Source: Lasiosphaeria ovina
Taxonomy: Eukaryota > Ascomycota > Sordariomycetes > Sordariales > Lasiosphaeriaceae
NCBI GenBank assembly: GCA_033439765.1
Contig: JAULSN010000004.1
Location: 1,126,001 to 1,190,000 of the forward strand
Direction of reading: 5' to 3'
Length of the DNA stretch: 64,000 nucleotides
A model generated the notes under the pieces. It was not told the DNA's origin. It made no database searches and saw nothing but the letters and a program-made list of their open reading frames with translations. Shown here in pieces: positions 33,764 through 45,475 of this stretch. The translations under genes were made by a program, and so were the position numbers. Every line of letters starts with the position of its first letter. Within the stretch, counting starts at the first letter, position 1.

Positions 33764-35226
33764 TCAGTCCTTATCCACTGGGTTGTACCAGCTGTCGGTG
33801 AGGACGACGTTGGTTAATATCTGATCCCAAGCGACCTCTAGCGCCATCCTGTCGAAGCCGACGTCGTGGTGGAGGCTCTTGGTGGTCCAAACCGAGCCCG
33901 TCTTCTTGACATCGTCCCAGCCCTTCATCTCGGCATCGCTCGGGGTGTCTTTGTGCTTGCCGCCGTTGATGTCGCTCTGCGCGCCGCGCTCGTTCATGCC
34001 GACGTCGCCGCGGTATTCCCACTGTGCGACAATGGGCGGCTGCACGCTGTAGGCGACGAGGTCCCGCGACAGAGTCATTCTCCGGATGAGCAAGTCGACC
34101 GGGTTGTCGAGATCGATGGAAGAGCGCAGAAGAAGCTTGGCGGCGCCGGTGTGGCTGATGGCGTACGAGGTGGTACACGTGATGCCGCCTGACTTGCGGA
34201 TGACGCGTTGGTTGCCTAGCTTGACGCCCCAATAGTTCTTGCCGGCAGGTACGTGTTGATCGGTGTAGACGAGGTTAATGTCCTTGTCTTGGTTTGTCTC
34301 AAAACACTGGCCGATGGAGAAAAGATCCCAGTGCTCGCTCAGCCACGGGTCGTCGACATTGAACTCGATGGGCGTCGGCGCGGGCGCGGGCGCGGGCGCG
34401 GGCGTCGCTGTGGCGGTACCGTTTGCGGCATCGTTGGGGGGGACATATGTTTCGGCGCGGTGTGGGTCGTCGGCGAGGGGGTGCCGGTTGTTCTTGGCAC
34501 GCCAGCTCGGGTCGTGGACGGCCGTCGAATTGATGTTGCGCAGGAACTCGACAAAATGCTTGTTGAGGTTGCTCATGATGGGCCGCACGTTGATGTCCCA
34601 GGTCGCGTCCGACTCCATGATCAAGATTGGCGGCAACTTCTTCCTCACCATCTCGGACCAGATCTGGAGGCAAAACACAGTTAGCAAAGCAGACACCACG
34701 GGGCCATTAAAGCCGAACCGAGAGCTGGGGGTGGGGTGAGAAGGGGTCATACGTTCGCGTGCGCCCGCCAGCAGCCCCTCTCGCCGACCTTGAGAACGCC
34801 GGGGCGGTGAGTTGGTGGCATGCCGACCGGGTCAATCATGTCGGACTCGACGGCAGGGTAGTCTTGGATGTCGAGTCCCGATATGTAGGCCTGCAGGGCC
34901 ATGGCGTCTTCGCGATCGTAGCGGGCCTTCATATTGACGTAGTAGATGGCGTGGAAGCCGAGGGTGCCGTTGCCGGCTCTCTCGATGGCCGTGTCCTCGG
35001 ACTGTCCCGACGACGGGCCGTCATCGGCCTGGACCATGATAGGTGGCCGGTAGGGAACGCCGAGGGTGCCGGCTAGGGCGACGCGGTAGCGGTCGAGGAC
35101 GAAAATTGTGCTCACGACGAACAGGACCAGGAAGACGCGGTGGATCTGGCGATAGGACCGCCACTGCGAGAAGAGCGACGTCAGCGCGGCCGCCGGGCCC
35201 GACGTCGACACCTGCTCTCTCGACAT
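33764..35226 (-). CDS. Type II membrane glycosyltransferase, family GT25 (LPS-biosynthesis-like)
   Basis: Exons are 35226-34753 and 34663-33764, giving 457 residues; the junction reads GCWRAHAN|IWSEMVRKK in frame. The N-terminus is a short cytoplasmic part followed by one span (VFLVLFVVSTIFVLDRYR, near residue 31-48), so the enzyme should be Golgi- or ER-anchored with a luminal catalytic domain. GT25 features: FHAIYYVNMKARYDREDAM at the start of the domain, GERGCWRAHANIWSEM, ILIMESDATWD with the acidic E-S-D metal-binding motif, and TCTTSYAISHTGAAKLL. A Pro-Ala repeat (PAPAPAPAPTP) is inserted in the middle. It would transfer a hexose, probably galactose or glucose, to a surface glycan; the acceptor is unknown. 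Confidence 0.87.
34377..34404. repeat. GGCGCG tandem repeat encoding Pro-Ala repeats
   Basis: About 4.5 copies of a GC-rich hexamer within the GT25 gene, encoding alternating Pro-Ala on the minus strand. Such a tract can vary in length between strains. Confidence 0.85.
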
Positions 35227-38200
35227 ATTCTCGGTTTCCGATCGGGCGTTGAGGCTTATTATTTGTTATTCTTCCTTCCTCTCTGCGGCGCCAGCAGCGA
35301 TCGCGCGGACAGGAATAATACGCGGGTACTGGATGAGGTGTCGTGCCGAACAAACGGTCAAAACCCGCGGAAGAGGCAGCAGGGCAGGCGGGCACCAGTC
35401 GACTACCTAGTAATGTCATGCGGAATTGCGAACAGACAGAATTCTTCACAGTAAGGTAAGCCCGCCGCCCAACACCATGGAAACACGCTGCTGAGAGGGG
35501 AATGCAGAGTGCTGCATCTGAAAAACTGCTGCGCCCCAGCAGCGCAAGTTGCTGGTAAGCCCATTTTAACTGGGCGCCAGCACCAGGCGCCAGCGCGCGC
35601 GCAAAAACGAGCCGGGGGATGGCCAGTGAATGAGATTGCACCAAACTGGAGGTGGACAAGAACTTCACTGCTGCAGCCAACCACCCTGCTAGCCCACTCG
35701 TAATGGCCCGCATTTCTCGTCCAAAAAAAAAGCGTCAGGAGAGAAACTGGGAAAAGGGGGGTGCCTTGAGGTGGGGGGGGTGGCAGGGGTTCACCAGCGA
35801 GGTCGTGCCAAGGTGATTGGCTCGCTCGCCTGTTTGCTGTGAGGCTGAAAAATATCCCTGTTCTCAAAATCAGCTAAAGGAGGTCGGGTTTGATACCCCT
35901 ACCTTACGGACTCTGCCAGACCAGAAGCTCCTTCCCAGGTGAGAGAACACGCTACCGAAGACGGACTGTTCTGTTCTGACTTCAAAGGTCCTGACCAATC
36001 TTGGTCAGCATCCATGGAACAGGCCGCCGCCGCCCGGGCACGACCACCTCATTTAGGTACAGAGGACCCGCCGCGCCGCAGTTTCGCACGGTCACGTCGC
36101 GCAACGCCTTGCGCGGGCCGTTGCAAAATGCAAATTGCCCATGCTTCAGGCCCATCCCATACTGTGTGCACAGAACTATAAATCTGATGCACGACAGCGC
36201 ACAGCCACCCGACGCTACACAAATTCTAGGTACCTCGTCAATGGAATGCGCTTCCAGGTTTCTTATTGCAAGTTTGTCCAGCAATCAGCCCAGCAACATC
36301 ACTTTGTTCGCTGCGCAATCTCAAATTGCACCACGAGTCTACACATATAGTGTACGGCATTCCAGTCCAGCTAGGCTTGCCACGCCCGCGCGGAAAGAGG
36401 CGAACAAAGCGCACTGGAGACTGCATGCAGGCAGCAAGCCTAGTGAGGAGGGGAGCGAAAATGTGGCCCGGGCTGGAACCATCGAAAATCGAAACCTAAC
36501 CCCGCTCAATGCACTGGCCAATTGCAGACGTGCAGCCTGAGCGAAATATGGGCAGGTGCAGATCAGCCCAGTTCCAAGCGAGCAGGGTGGAGAGCTTGAG
36601 CGGGGCTTTCGGGGGATTGGCACTGTGCTCATTTGCTTGGTCCCAGCCGCCTTCAATTGTTGGGGAATTTGGGACGATGGTCTCCCGTCAGCGGATACGA
36701 GACGATTTCCGCCTGCCAGACGGCGGTCGGCTGGTCATCACGTGACCCGCTCGTAAAGCTTCGGTCGGGACTCGGGCGTGTCAGAAGGCAACCCGAAGAA
36801 GCTAACCTCAAACCTAGGCCAAAAGCGGCAGGTCTTCCAATGGTCCACGCTTCCTTCGTGGCTTCTAGTGGAGGATTGCACTTTGGCGACTCTAGCGAAA
36901 CGTTGTTGGCCGGCAACTCAAGTATTAAAAGTTGACCAACTTGCACGCCTGATGAATGCCATGGGAGCTCTCTTGTATATTGTTCCGAGCTTTTGGCCAC
37001 TTAAAGGCATACGTGTGGGCGGTCAGTTGGCTGGGTGCTGACTGCTGACATGTCTTACGTTGGCGACAAGTGTTTCACAACTCTCGACTCCCGACTCCGA
37101 GATCCTCTTTTGGCCGTGGGAGGATCCGCCATCCTGGACTCGTTTCGTGCTTGGTACAAGCCAATCAATAACAAGCTTGGTGCCTATGCCACGATCGCAC
37201 CCGAGTTTTCTCATCTGTTGATAATACCAAGTGGCTCTCGCCACAATGTCGGCTCGACGAACTAGGTACCTTACATATACACCACGATATAATTAACCTA
37301 ATGCCAAAATTTAGAAGCAGGCCAGAAATCGGGCAGCGATCGATCAATTTCTTGCATCTTGAGTTGGCCGGAAGCAAAGACAGCAACCACCAAGCGCTAT
37401 TCACTTTCAGTTTAATTAGCTTCAGACAAAGATCTACCCACCCTGGCCATTTGTGAGTCGGATCGCCGAGAGGTCGATCGGCTTATGGCACATCTGCCAC
37501 TGGTCTCAGGAGGTTACTTTCTCTCTCCCAGCCTCCGTCATCTCTTGAAAGATATATCGGACTATTTCCTCGGACTACTCCGTACTGTAGCCTTGATTTG
37601 AAGTTGAGTCGCAAGGGAGGAATAGCTCTGTCTTAGCATCTCCTAGTGAACCCACCGCCCGGGTGTGCATTGTTGTCGACTCAGCCCCGTGCGACGCTAG
37701 ATGTTAATCCCAATCCCAAGGTTGCGTCAGATTAACTAAAGTGCCTAAATAGACCCCGGATCATCCATGGACCATGCTGGGGTTCTTTCCAACAATAGCC
37801 ACGATAAGGCGAAGCATCCTTAAAGGAGTATTGCTCTCTTCCTCGTCACCTAGCGTGAGCAATGGCATATTAGTGGCGAAACAAATATAATTTAATAGCT
37901 GGCAGGCTAGTGTAAAACAATGTATCCACCTGTCTCTCTATCTAAACCGACGCAGCAGAACACCAACCTCGGGAATCTCTTCAGGCGGTTGTGTGATGAC
38001 CGACTTGGGGGTCAACGGATGCCGAAGGTCTAGTGACTTGAGAGGCAGGCTTCTCATTTCGATTTGCCTAGGAACAAGTTGATCCCGGTTTCTTTCACGA
38101 ATTCCATAAGAAATAGTTGATTTATTTGTCTGATACTGGCTCAAGACCGGACATTTGGATGATTGCATAGGACTTGAGGTTGCGGCTCCTCGCTAGTGTT

Positions 38201-39159
38201 CGAGCTGTCGCCATTCCAAATACTAGAACTTCAACTGGTGGCTTTTGGTTCTTTCGGGGCGCAAAAAGCGGCTACATAGGAAACAAACTTCAAACCTGTT
38301 ATTTTGCTAAAGTATCTAGTTTTGGCCAGAAAACAGGACCCTGCTCAGAAAGCATCAGTCCTACAAGACCCGAAATCATCCCTCACATAATCCCCGTCCA
38401 GGACCTCTCTGGAAGATAGCATGTATCCAAAGCAGTGTTTCGATGAAGCTATTCTGTTCAGATAAAGAACCCATTTCAATTTGCTCGCCTTGGGCTTGCG
38501 CATGCCGAAAACAAAACGAAATTGACAAAGTTATCTTGGTAATAGTTTAGGCTCTGAGAGAAAATAAAATTACAGAGTTTTCCAACAATTACCCCGGATT
38601 AGTTCCAATTTTGATCGACAAACAACATGGATCGATTTACAGTTTGAGATTACTGAACTAAACTGCCTTCGCTTGGTCCGAGGCCTGTTCTTTTCAACCA
38701 GCAACCAAACCAGGTATTTTATCTCATCCATATCAATAATTTGAAGATACCTAGTTACGGACTTATTCGTTCAAGTTACTTACAAAGCTACGGTATATCC
38801 GGTTTCGTATTCGTTTGGGTCCGTTCATAGCTGACATATCAATTGGTCTTTGTGTCCTATTCCCTCTTTGGGAGCCATAAAGTAGACATCACATCAGAAG
38901 CCAGCTTCATCTGAGGCCCGGCCGGAAATGGCCTCAGAGTTGGACATCACGAAGGGGCAATGAAAATGTGTGTTGCCCACTATTTCTTGCATGAGTCTCT
39001 GGGAAGACATTGCTACATTACTAGCCCGTCCCAGCGAGTTCGCCGTCATACGTTTCATCTCCCTTGCCAGCCTAATATCAACTCTTCACTAATTAGTCTG
39101 AGACTAATGCTCATCTTCACCCCATACTATTCTATTAATCCTGCTTGAAAAACAGAGAG

Positions 39160-39191
39160 ACCGAGTGACCGTGTAACCGAGTGACGGTGTA
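39160..39191. repeat. Tandem duplication, 2 x 16 bp
   Basis: ACCGAGTGACCGTGTA is immediately followed by ACCGAGTGACGGTGTA (one mismatch). Confidence 0.85.
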
Positions 39192-40028
39192 CTACTTTTT
39201 TTTATCCGTTCATATATTAGGCCCTTGACAATGCTGTCTATTTGTTTCCGGGTCTTGTCCAGGGAAACAAAGTGGTAGACACATTGGAGACTAGTTTGCG
39301 AAGAGGACATTGGTTCGGCGTGAGGACGGACTTCATATCTCATGAACCCAAGCCCCAAGGGTTGCTTGCGGTTATTAAATAGGGCATGGGGTTGCAACGA
39401 TGCTACGCAGGACAATCATGGCCGCGACGACAATATCAAGGTAACCTAAGGTAACCTCGTCCTCAACTGATTAGAAGGGGGTGGGGGTAGTCGGGGTGAA
39501 CGCGGCTGGAACCACCCCGCCGCTCGAGTCAATGATAGCTTATCGAATCGCCATGATGACATTTACGAATTGACGACTCGTCGGGCAACGCCTTAGCCCG
39601 GATTAACAAGATAATCGTGATTCCGATCCGGCCATGGCTGATCCTGCGTGCACACAGTGTGACACGAATCCGCTGTTATCTTGATCGACAAGAACACAAG
39701 CCAGCCCAGTTCGTTTAACTTCAACTCGTTTACTCGCAATTCCCACAAGGTACATACCTTAGGTAGCGGCAGCGAAGCTCAATTTAGCTTCGGGTGGCGA
39801 GCGAGCCCCAAAACCGGTGCGGTGCGGTGCGGCGTATGCCGCGTGCTCTCGGCGTATATCTATCTCCTGTATCCTCGCCCACTACGTATCAACCACGGCA
39901 ACCCGCGCGCCAGGGTAAAGGCGAGCGTGTATTTGTCACTCTTTGCGTTTTCCCGGTATTCCGCAGTTCCGTGCTGCCCGGGTTGTGTGTAGCACTAAAT
40001 AGCCGCCGGGGGGCACTAGCCATCCAGC

Positions 40029-40038
40029 TACCTAGGTA
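40029..40038. repeat. TACCTAGGTA palindrome, copy 4
   Basis: Perfect palindrome about 205 bp upstream of the ATG of the CYP59-like P450, within its likely promoter or 5' UTR. Confidence 0.9.
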
Positions 40039-40241
40039 AGTTCCGGTACAAAGGCACCCCTCCTCCTCGATCGCGTAACCCACTGCGGCCCCGTGCCAAA
40101 CACACACCTTAGAGTAGAATGTGGTTGCGGTTCGTCAACTCGCGCATCCGCCGCATCTCGAGTATCCTGGAAAAGGAGAGTTGAAAGACGCTGAGGTGGA
40201 TTTTGACGTGCTAGGTATTTCGAAGTATCTACCTGCGAAAG

Positions 40242-41194
40242 ATGGTCTCGAACCTGTTGCTGGCGGCACTTCCCCTTTTAGTGGCCTATCTTGTCACCAA
40301 GCTGCGCTACCTTCGCTTCAAGCAGTTTTCCGAGATTCCTCAGCACAAGCCTTCATTTCTCTGGGGACACTTGAAAGTAGTGCATGAGTTCACGCAGCGA
40401 TGCACGGCTGCCAAGAAAGACCTTCATTCTGGTGAGCTGCCCTCCCTTCGCGAGTCGTTACTGAGGCCAGGGGGGACCCCAACCCTCAGAGTCTGGACTG
40501 CTCACTCACCTCGGCAGATTTCGTCTTCCAGGAGATGAACAAGAAGCTTGGGAATCCTGGCCTCATGCTGGTTGATCTTCGCCCCGTCGCCTACCCCATT
40601 GCCGTCATAACCAGCCATCACATTGCTGAGCAGATCTCGAGGGCCTCTAAGCTGTTCCCCTGGAGCACCCCCAAGTCACCCACCATCAACGCATTCGACC
40701 GCCTCATAGGAAGCCGCTCCATAATAAGTAGACAAGTAAGGCAGCCGAACCAGTGCATGCAGCTGGGACGAATAGTTGACAGGGACTCCTTATCATAGGG
40801 AGAAGAGTGGAAGCATCTCCGCAAGCGCTTCAACCCTGGCTTCGCTCCTCATCATCTCATGACTCTCCTCCCCTGCATCCTGGACAAGACTCAGCCGTTT
40901 ATAGAGCACCTCGACGGCTACGCCAAGACGGGAGATGAGTTTCTTCTCGATGACCTCACCGTCAACCTCACGTTCGACATCATCGGCGCCGTAGTAATGG
41001 ATGTTGACTTTGATGCGCAGCACCCAGACACGACCCGCCAAGGAGAGTTCATTCGGCTGCTCAGTGAGCAGGTCCATACGTACGGCAGTCATAACGGGCC
41101 CTGGTGGCTGCGTCCTCGGGTCGAGTGGCGCCGCTATCAGATCGATTCTCGCCTCAATCAAATCCTCTGGGACATGATCCGGCAAAAACACGCT

Positions 41195-41231
<37 letters not shown>

Positions 41232-42185
41232 GCGCCTCTCAAAAGTCACGCAGTGTTCTTGGCCTCAGCCTGCAAGGCGTTGACCATCTCAGCGATGCTC
41301 TCATCAAGGACACTGGCGATCAGATTCGAAGCTTCCTGTTCGCTGGCCACGACACGACGGCCATCCTACTGGGGTGGATCTTCTACGAGCTCTCGCGAAC
41401 CCCGGCGGCTCTGAAGGCGGTGCGCGACGAGCTGGACGACATCTTTGGGCGGGATGCAGACCCGGATGTTGTGCGCGAGAAGCTGCTGTCGAGGGAGGGC
41501 GAAGACGCGATCCGGCATATGACGTACACGTCAGCCGTGATCAAGGAAGCCCTGCGCCTGCACCCGCCTGCGGGCACGGCACGGCGAGCGCCGCCTGGCT
41601 CGGGCTTCATGGTGCGCACCCCCCAGGGCGAGGACCTGTGCCTGGACGGACTGGTCGTCTACAACTGCGCCAACATAATCCAGAGGGACCCGGCCGTGTT
41701 TGGGGACACGGCCGATGACTTTGTGCCCGAACGCTGGCTGGGCGATGCGGACACGCCCATGAAGCCGAACGGCGAGGCGCAGGGCGAGGGCGAGGGCGAA
41801 GGCGGGCGGCGGGCGGCGATCCCGGCCAGTGCCTGGCGGCCGTTTGAGCGGGGGCCTCGTAACTGCATCGGACAGGAGCTTGCCAACATCGAGGCGCGCG
41901 TCATCATTGCCGTCGTTGCGAGGCGCTATGACTTTGTCAAGGTCGGGCGGGGCGAGATCCGGCTTGACGGTAATGGGAAGCCGACGCTGAACGAAAAGGG
42001 ACAGTTCGAGGTCGAATCGGAGCTATACAGTGTAAGTTGTCCCACAAGCATGGTGAACGCGTTGCGATATTGTGGACATGGGAGTGCTGACCGATGTGCA
42101 GACGCGACAAATAACATCAAAGTCGATTGATGGGACCAGAATGAGAGTGAAGCTTGCAACCGGGGCCATTGTCAAGCCGCTGTGA
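40242..42185 (+). CDS. Cytochrome P450, CYP59/StcS-like, with polyglutamine insert
   Basis: Exons are 40242-40431, 40518-40735, 40799-42031 and 42102-42185, giving 574 residues. The N-terminus MVSNLLLAALPLLVAYLVTK is an ER anchor. The I-helix reads FLFAGHDTTAILLGW (AGxDTT), the K-helix KEALRLHPPAGTARR (ExxR), and the haem loop FERGPRNCIGQELA with the axial Cys. The last exon adds TRQITSKSIDGTRMRVKLAT, the final beta strands. An 11-residue glutamine run from pure CAG repeats sits between the G and I helices. The haem-loop wording and the long C-terminal insert (PNGEAQGEGEGEGGRR) resemble CYP59, whose known member StcS acts in sterigmatocystin synthesis; no other pathway gene is nearby. The substrate is unknown. 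Confidence 0.9.
41198..41230 (+). repeat. (CAG)11 microsatellite in coding sequence
   Basis: Eleven uninterrupted CAG codons in exon 3 of the CYP59-like P450, encoding Gln11 next to a Glu. A likely length-polymorphic site. Confidence 0.95.
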
Positions 42186-43018
42186 TCCGTAGAGCACCTA
42201 TATATTCGTGTGGTGATGGGGGTACCTCATATAGTTATTTGCATGTCGGCAGGATGACGTGCCGGCGAAAGTGTGTGGTTCAAGAATGCACATCTCCAAA
42301 ATCGGCGCGTTGCTGGAAAGGTGGCGATTGTGAGACCCGGTCCCAGCTCCATGGCACTGGAGCCGTCCGTCAACGGCGGGAGGCAAGCCCAATAAGGGCT
42401 AACGGCGCAGGTGTGGAATGTAATGAATGTACAGATAAGAAAAAACAACAAAAAACTGCAAGTCCCTTTCTTCCATTCTCTTAGGGCCATCTCTAAACCG
42501 TGTAGTGTATTTCGGAAGGCATGGGGCGCGCACGATGACATCAGGCGCGCCCTTGCCCGCTGCCTGGGTATTGGATGTTGAAGTGGGCAACAAGCCAACA
42601 ACCGCATTTTTTGGGAGCCCGGACAGGGCGGCTGAAAGCGCGGCACACTGGCACAAACTTGGCATGCGAAACTGGGCTCATCGGCTTCCAAGGGAACAAA
42701 CACCCCGCTGCCTCCTCGCCTTCCCCACGTCTCGTCTCTCAAATATTTTAACACGAAAGGACCGTCCTGGTGAACTGTGGAAGGCAAGTCTCTTGTCTTG
42801 AAGATTTGCAGACAATAAAGCTACCGGGAAACCAGGCCGTCGTGAATCGCCACCAAACGGAACCGGTGCCGTTCTGTATAACATGTATGTGCTGCACAGT
42901 ATATGCAATACATAAGAGACCTACGGTAGTACGTAAGGTACCTACTGCTGTGCGGATACAGGTGCAACCACCCCGGTCTGTGTCCCAGTCGAAGCCATAT
43001 CCATGATCCGAGGCGGCC
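42186..43018. other. Intergenic, no feature seen
   Basis: About 830 bp between two plus-strand genes. Open frames on both strands overlap without motif. No repeat or RNA gene recognised. Confidence 0.5.
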
Positions 43019-44026
43019 ATGGACGGCAAAGCGAACGACGTCTCGACCGGGCTGGGCCGGCTAAGGATCGATATCGACGCAGAAGATCGAAAGCCCGCCC
43101 CTCGTGCCCCAGTCGCAGTGGGCGCAACCCCTGCCTCCGTGACCATCACCGTCACCGAACTCCAGACCGTGACCCCGCCCTTGTCGCCAACGACCGAGAC
43201 TGCCGCCTTTGACAGGACTGACCGGCCGCTGCCGAGCCCACCCCAAGCTGCCACGCCCGGCACCTTTCCGTTCTTTCCGCTGCTGCCGGCCGAGCTGCGC
43301 CTGGCTATCTGGCACCTCTCCTTCCTACCGCGCGCTATCGAGCTGCACACGCGGCGCACGCATTACGCCGACGACGATCGCCACGGCGGCACCCCCAAAT
43401 GGCAGTCGCAATCGCGTAACCCCGCCGCCCTAGCCGTCAGCGCCGAGGCCCGCGCCGCTGCTCTCGAATTCTACACCGTCGCCCTGCCCTTGGCCGCTCC
43501 GCTGGCCCGCAACCAGACGTTCGAGCTCCCCGGAGACCAGCTTCAGGACAGCGACCGCGTGCTGTATCTGAACCTGGCGCAGGACACAGTCATCCTGCTG
43601 GGTGACCTGCACTACGCGCGCCTCGTGAGGTTGCTAGCCTGGTTCCGCGACGAAGACGGGAGACACCACGGTAATAGGGCGCCGCGGTGTGGCGGCGGCG
43701 GCGGCGGGCGTGGCAAAGGGCTGAGACACCTGGCCATGAGCGTTGCGCCGTGGGGGCACCCGGTTGGCGCGGCGACGCTCAAGGTCTATGCCCGTTCCGC
43801 CTTCGCCGACATTGAGGAGTTTGTCCTTTTCATGTATAACGAGCGGATGCCGCCCGCTGACTGGGCGGGTGGCCGTTGCATGCTTGTCGGCGCCTCTGCC
43901 GATGCCGACCACTACCGCCGGTTCGTCATGGGCAGGGGCAAGCAGTTTCGTGAGGGTGACGGCTGGATGGTCGTGGGCAAGCGACCCATGAAGGTGGTGG
44001 ATATTTGGTTTGCCGATGGCTGGTGA
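43019..44026 (+). CDS. 2EXR-domain protein, function unknown
   Basis: Intronless, 335 residues from the ATG at 43019 (CGGCCATGGACG, a good start context). The first 80 residues are Thr/Pro-rich and disordered. The 2EXR signature FPFFPLLPAELRLAIWHLSF starts near residue 82, followed by LPRAIELHTRR. SRNPAALAVSAEARAAALEF is the second conserved block, where an Ala-Leu-Ala core precedes an alpha helix, and LYLNLAQDTVILLGDLHYAR is the third, all as in the large fungal family. A Gly-rich insert (CGGGGGGRGKG) follows. The family is very common and of unknown role in Pezizomycotina. No membrane span or signal is seen. Confidence 0.82.
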   Translation: MDGKANDVSTGLGRLRIDIDAEDRKPAPRAPVAVGATPASVTITVTELQTVTPPLSPTTETAAFDRTDRPLPSPPQAATPGTFPFFPLLPAELRLAIWHLSFLPRAIELHTRRTHYADDDRHGGTPKWQSQSRNPAALAVSAEARAAALEFYTVALPLAAPLARNQTFELPGDQLQDSDRVLYLNLAQDTVILLGDLHYARLVRLLAWFRDEDGRHHGNRAPRCGGGGGGRGKGLRHLAMSVAPWGHPVGAATLKVYARSAFADIEEFVLFMYNERMPPADWAGGRCMLVGASADADHYRRFVMGRGKQFREGDGWMVVGKRPMKVVDIWFADGW

Positions 44027-44335
44027 CGAGCTCGAATGCCTCCGTCACAACAACCACGTGGCCTGGGTTGTGTCGAGAAAGTCTGAGTGTTCCCAGTTAG
44101 CGATTGTGCGATTACACCGGACGGCGTATAGCTCGTGTCTGTGTTTGCAGTCTGTACTGCCGCCACTTCACAAGCGAAGTAGTTGACTATTAGTAAAGAC
44201 GACAGGCCGAACACGGGTTGGATTGACCAGGGATGGAATGATATGTTGCTCGCATTGTGCCAGCCTCTATAGCCACCAATATGGTACACGTTTATACAGG
44301 CATTGTAGTGGGTCTAATTATTGTTACACCGTTCT
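44027..44335. other. Short intergenic between convergent genes
   Basis: 3' ends of the 2EXR gene (+) and mL57 (-). No feature seen. Confidence 0.5.
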
Positions 44336-45475
44336 TTATACTCCCAGTCTCCGCAGGATCTTGTCTCTGACCACCCTTTGCGCAACATCTGCACCGTTGT
44401 GTAACGAGATGGCGCCGATAATAGCGAATAGAGCCGTGTTCGCGACGACGGTCTGCCCGGAGGCGGGGAGATTCTCGGGCTGCGATCGAAACAAGAAAGG
44501 CTTGGTTAGCAAGACTGCGCCATAACCTAGCTTCTGCACAGCTGTCTGGGACTCGAGCACATACCATTCTTGGCTTCCACCGGATGACTTCTAGCAGGCC
44601 AATATCCTTGGCCAGATTGGCCATCTTTTGTTTGTATATGACGCTTTGGGGCGGTGTGTCTATGAGTTTGTCGATATTTTGTAGTGCTGGGTGTTGGAAG
44701 GGTTCGCGGTCGTGAGGGTCCTCGTTCCCTGTTCGGGCGTATGGAGATGGAGCAAGAAGGATAAGGCGGGTGGTCTCGAGGGCGAGAATTTGACGGCCTA
44801 GAGCAAGGGAAGGAGTCTGGTTAGCGACTGATATCTTGAATATTTTTCTTGTCACACGCCAAGCCTTGCTCAGCATCTGCCTCTGGACTCTAGGACCCCG
44901 TCTTTGCTCGGGTTCGCCTCGGTGTCTGATATCCGTCGGGTTTCTCTTCCACCAAATGGCGCGTAGATGCCGTGAAATGGGGACGTACCGTAATATGCCA
45001 GCTTCGTGTTGAAGCCTCTCCGGCCAAAGTCGAAGCTCTTGTGGGTGACTGCCAGCCATTTGATCTCATCGGGGAGCATCAGCTCGCCGCTGGGCCCGAG
45101 AAAGCGGTTGTACATGGCGTCGAGCTTTTCCGGGTCCTCATTGTTGCTCCATATCTTTCGCCGAGGGTCTTTGGCTCGGGACAAGGGGAAGGGGAAAATG
45201 GACATCTTTGGGGGGGTGAAAGACCATCGCGGCTTTTCTTCGACTTGCCCGGGCTGGGCCGGTTGCCCGTGTTGCTCGGAGGGCGTGGCATTGGGGGTCT
45301 CGAGGGCTTCGAACGGGTCTGAACGGCAGGCGGGCGATGATGAGAAGGAGCGGGCCGAAGCAGTCACGGCCGCGGCGATAGCGACAGGCCGCGGTAGAGG
45401 GTGCGGCGCGCGCCTATATTGCCGCAACACCTTGCACGTCGATGACAAGGCAGACCGTGACGAGTTGAGCGCCAT
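44336..45475 (-). CDS. MRPL15: Mitochondrial large-subunit ribosomal protein mL57 (MRPL15-like, RNase III fold)
   Basis: Exons are 45475-44989, 44797-44565 and 44479-44336, giving 287 residues. The basic, Ser/Ala-rich first 50 residues (ARSFSSSPACRS at the end) are a typical mitochondrial presequence. The RNase III-like fold shows WLAVTHKSFDFGRRGFNTKLAYYGRQIL across the first junction, and GQTVVANTALFAIIGAISL near the end. The acidic catalytic residues of true RNase III (the EEx4GD signature) are replaced, as expected for this structural protein. The role is a constituent of the mitoribosomal large subunit. It is divergent from Rtt109 with a 564-bp shared upstream region. Confidence 0.85.

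Larger units (their letters stand above)
35227..40241. other. Gene-poor 5-kb region
   Basis: No convincing gene in five kilobases, on either strand. Frames such as 36001-36540 (+), 37938-38168 (-) and 39681-39992 (+) have no recognised motif, and their composition changes from GC-rich (35.2-37.2 kb) to AT-rich (37.3-39.2 kb). A short tandem duplication lies at 39160-39191 and a TACCTAGGTA palindrome at 40029-40038. The AT-rich part may be decayed repeat DNA. A small lncRNA or an unrecognised orphan gene cannot be excluded. Confidence 0.55.

Noticed and set aside
37938..38168. Minus-strand frame ending EEIPEVGVLLRRFR
   Set aside because: It reads somewhat like a protein but is short, isolated in AT-rich DNA, and matches nothing I recognise.
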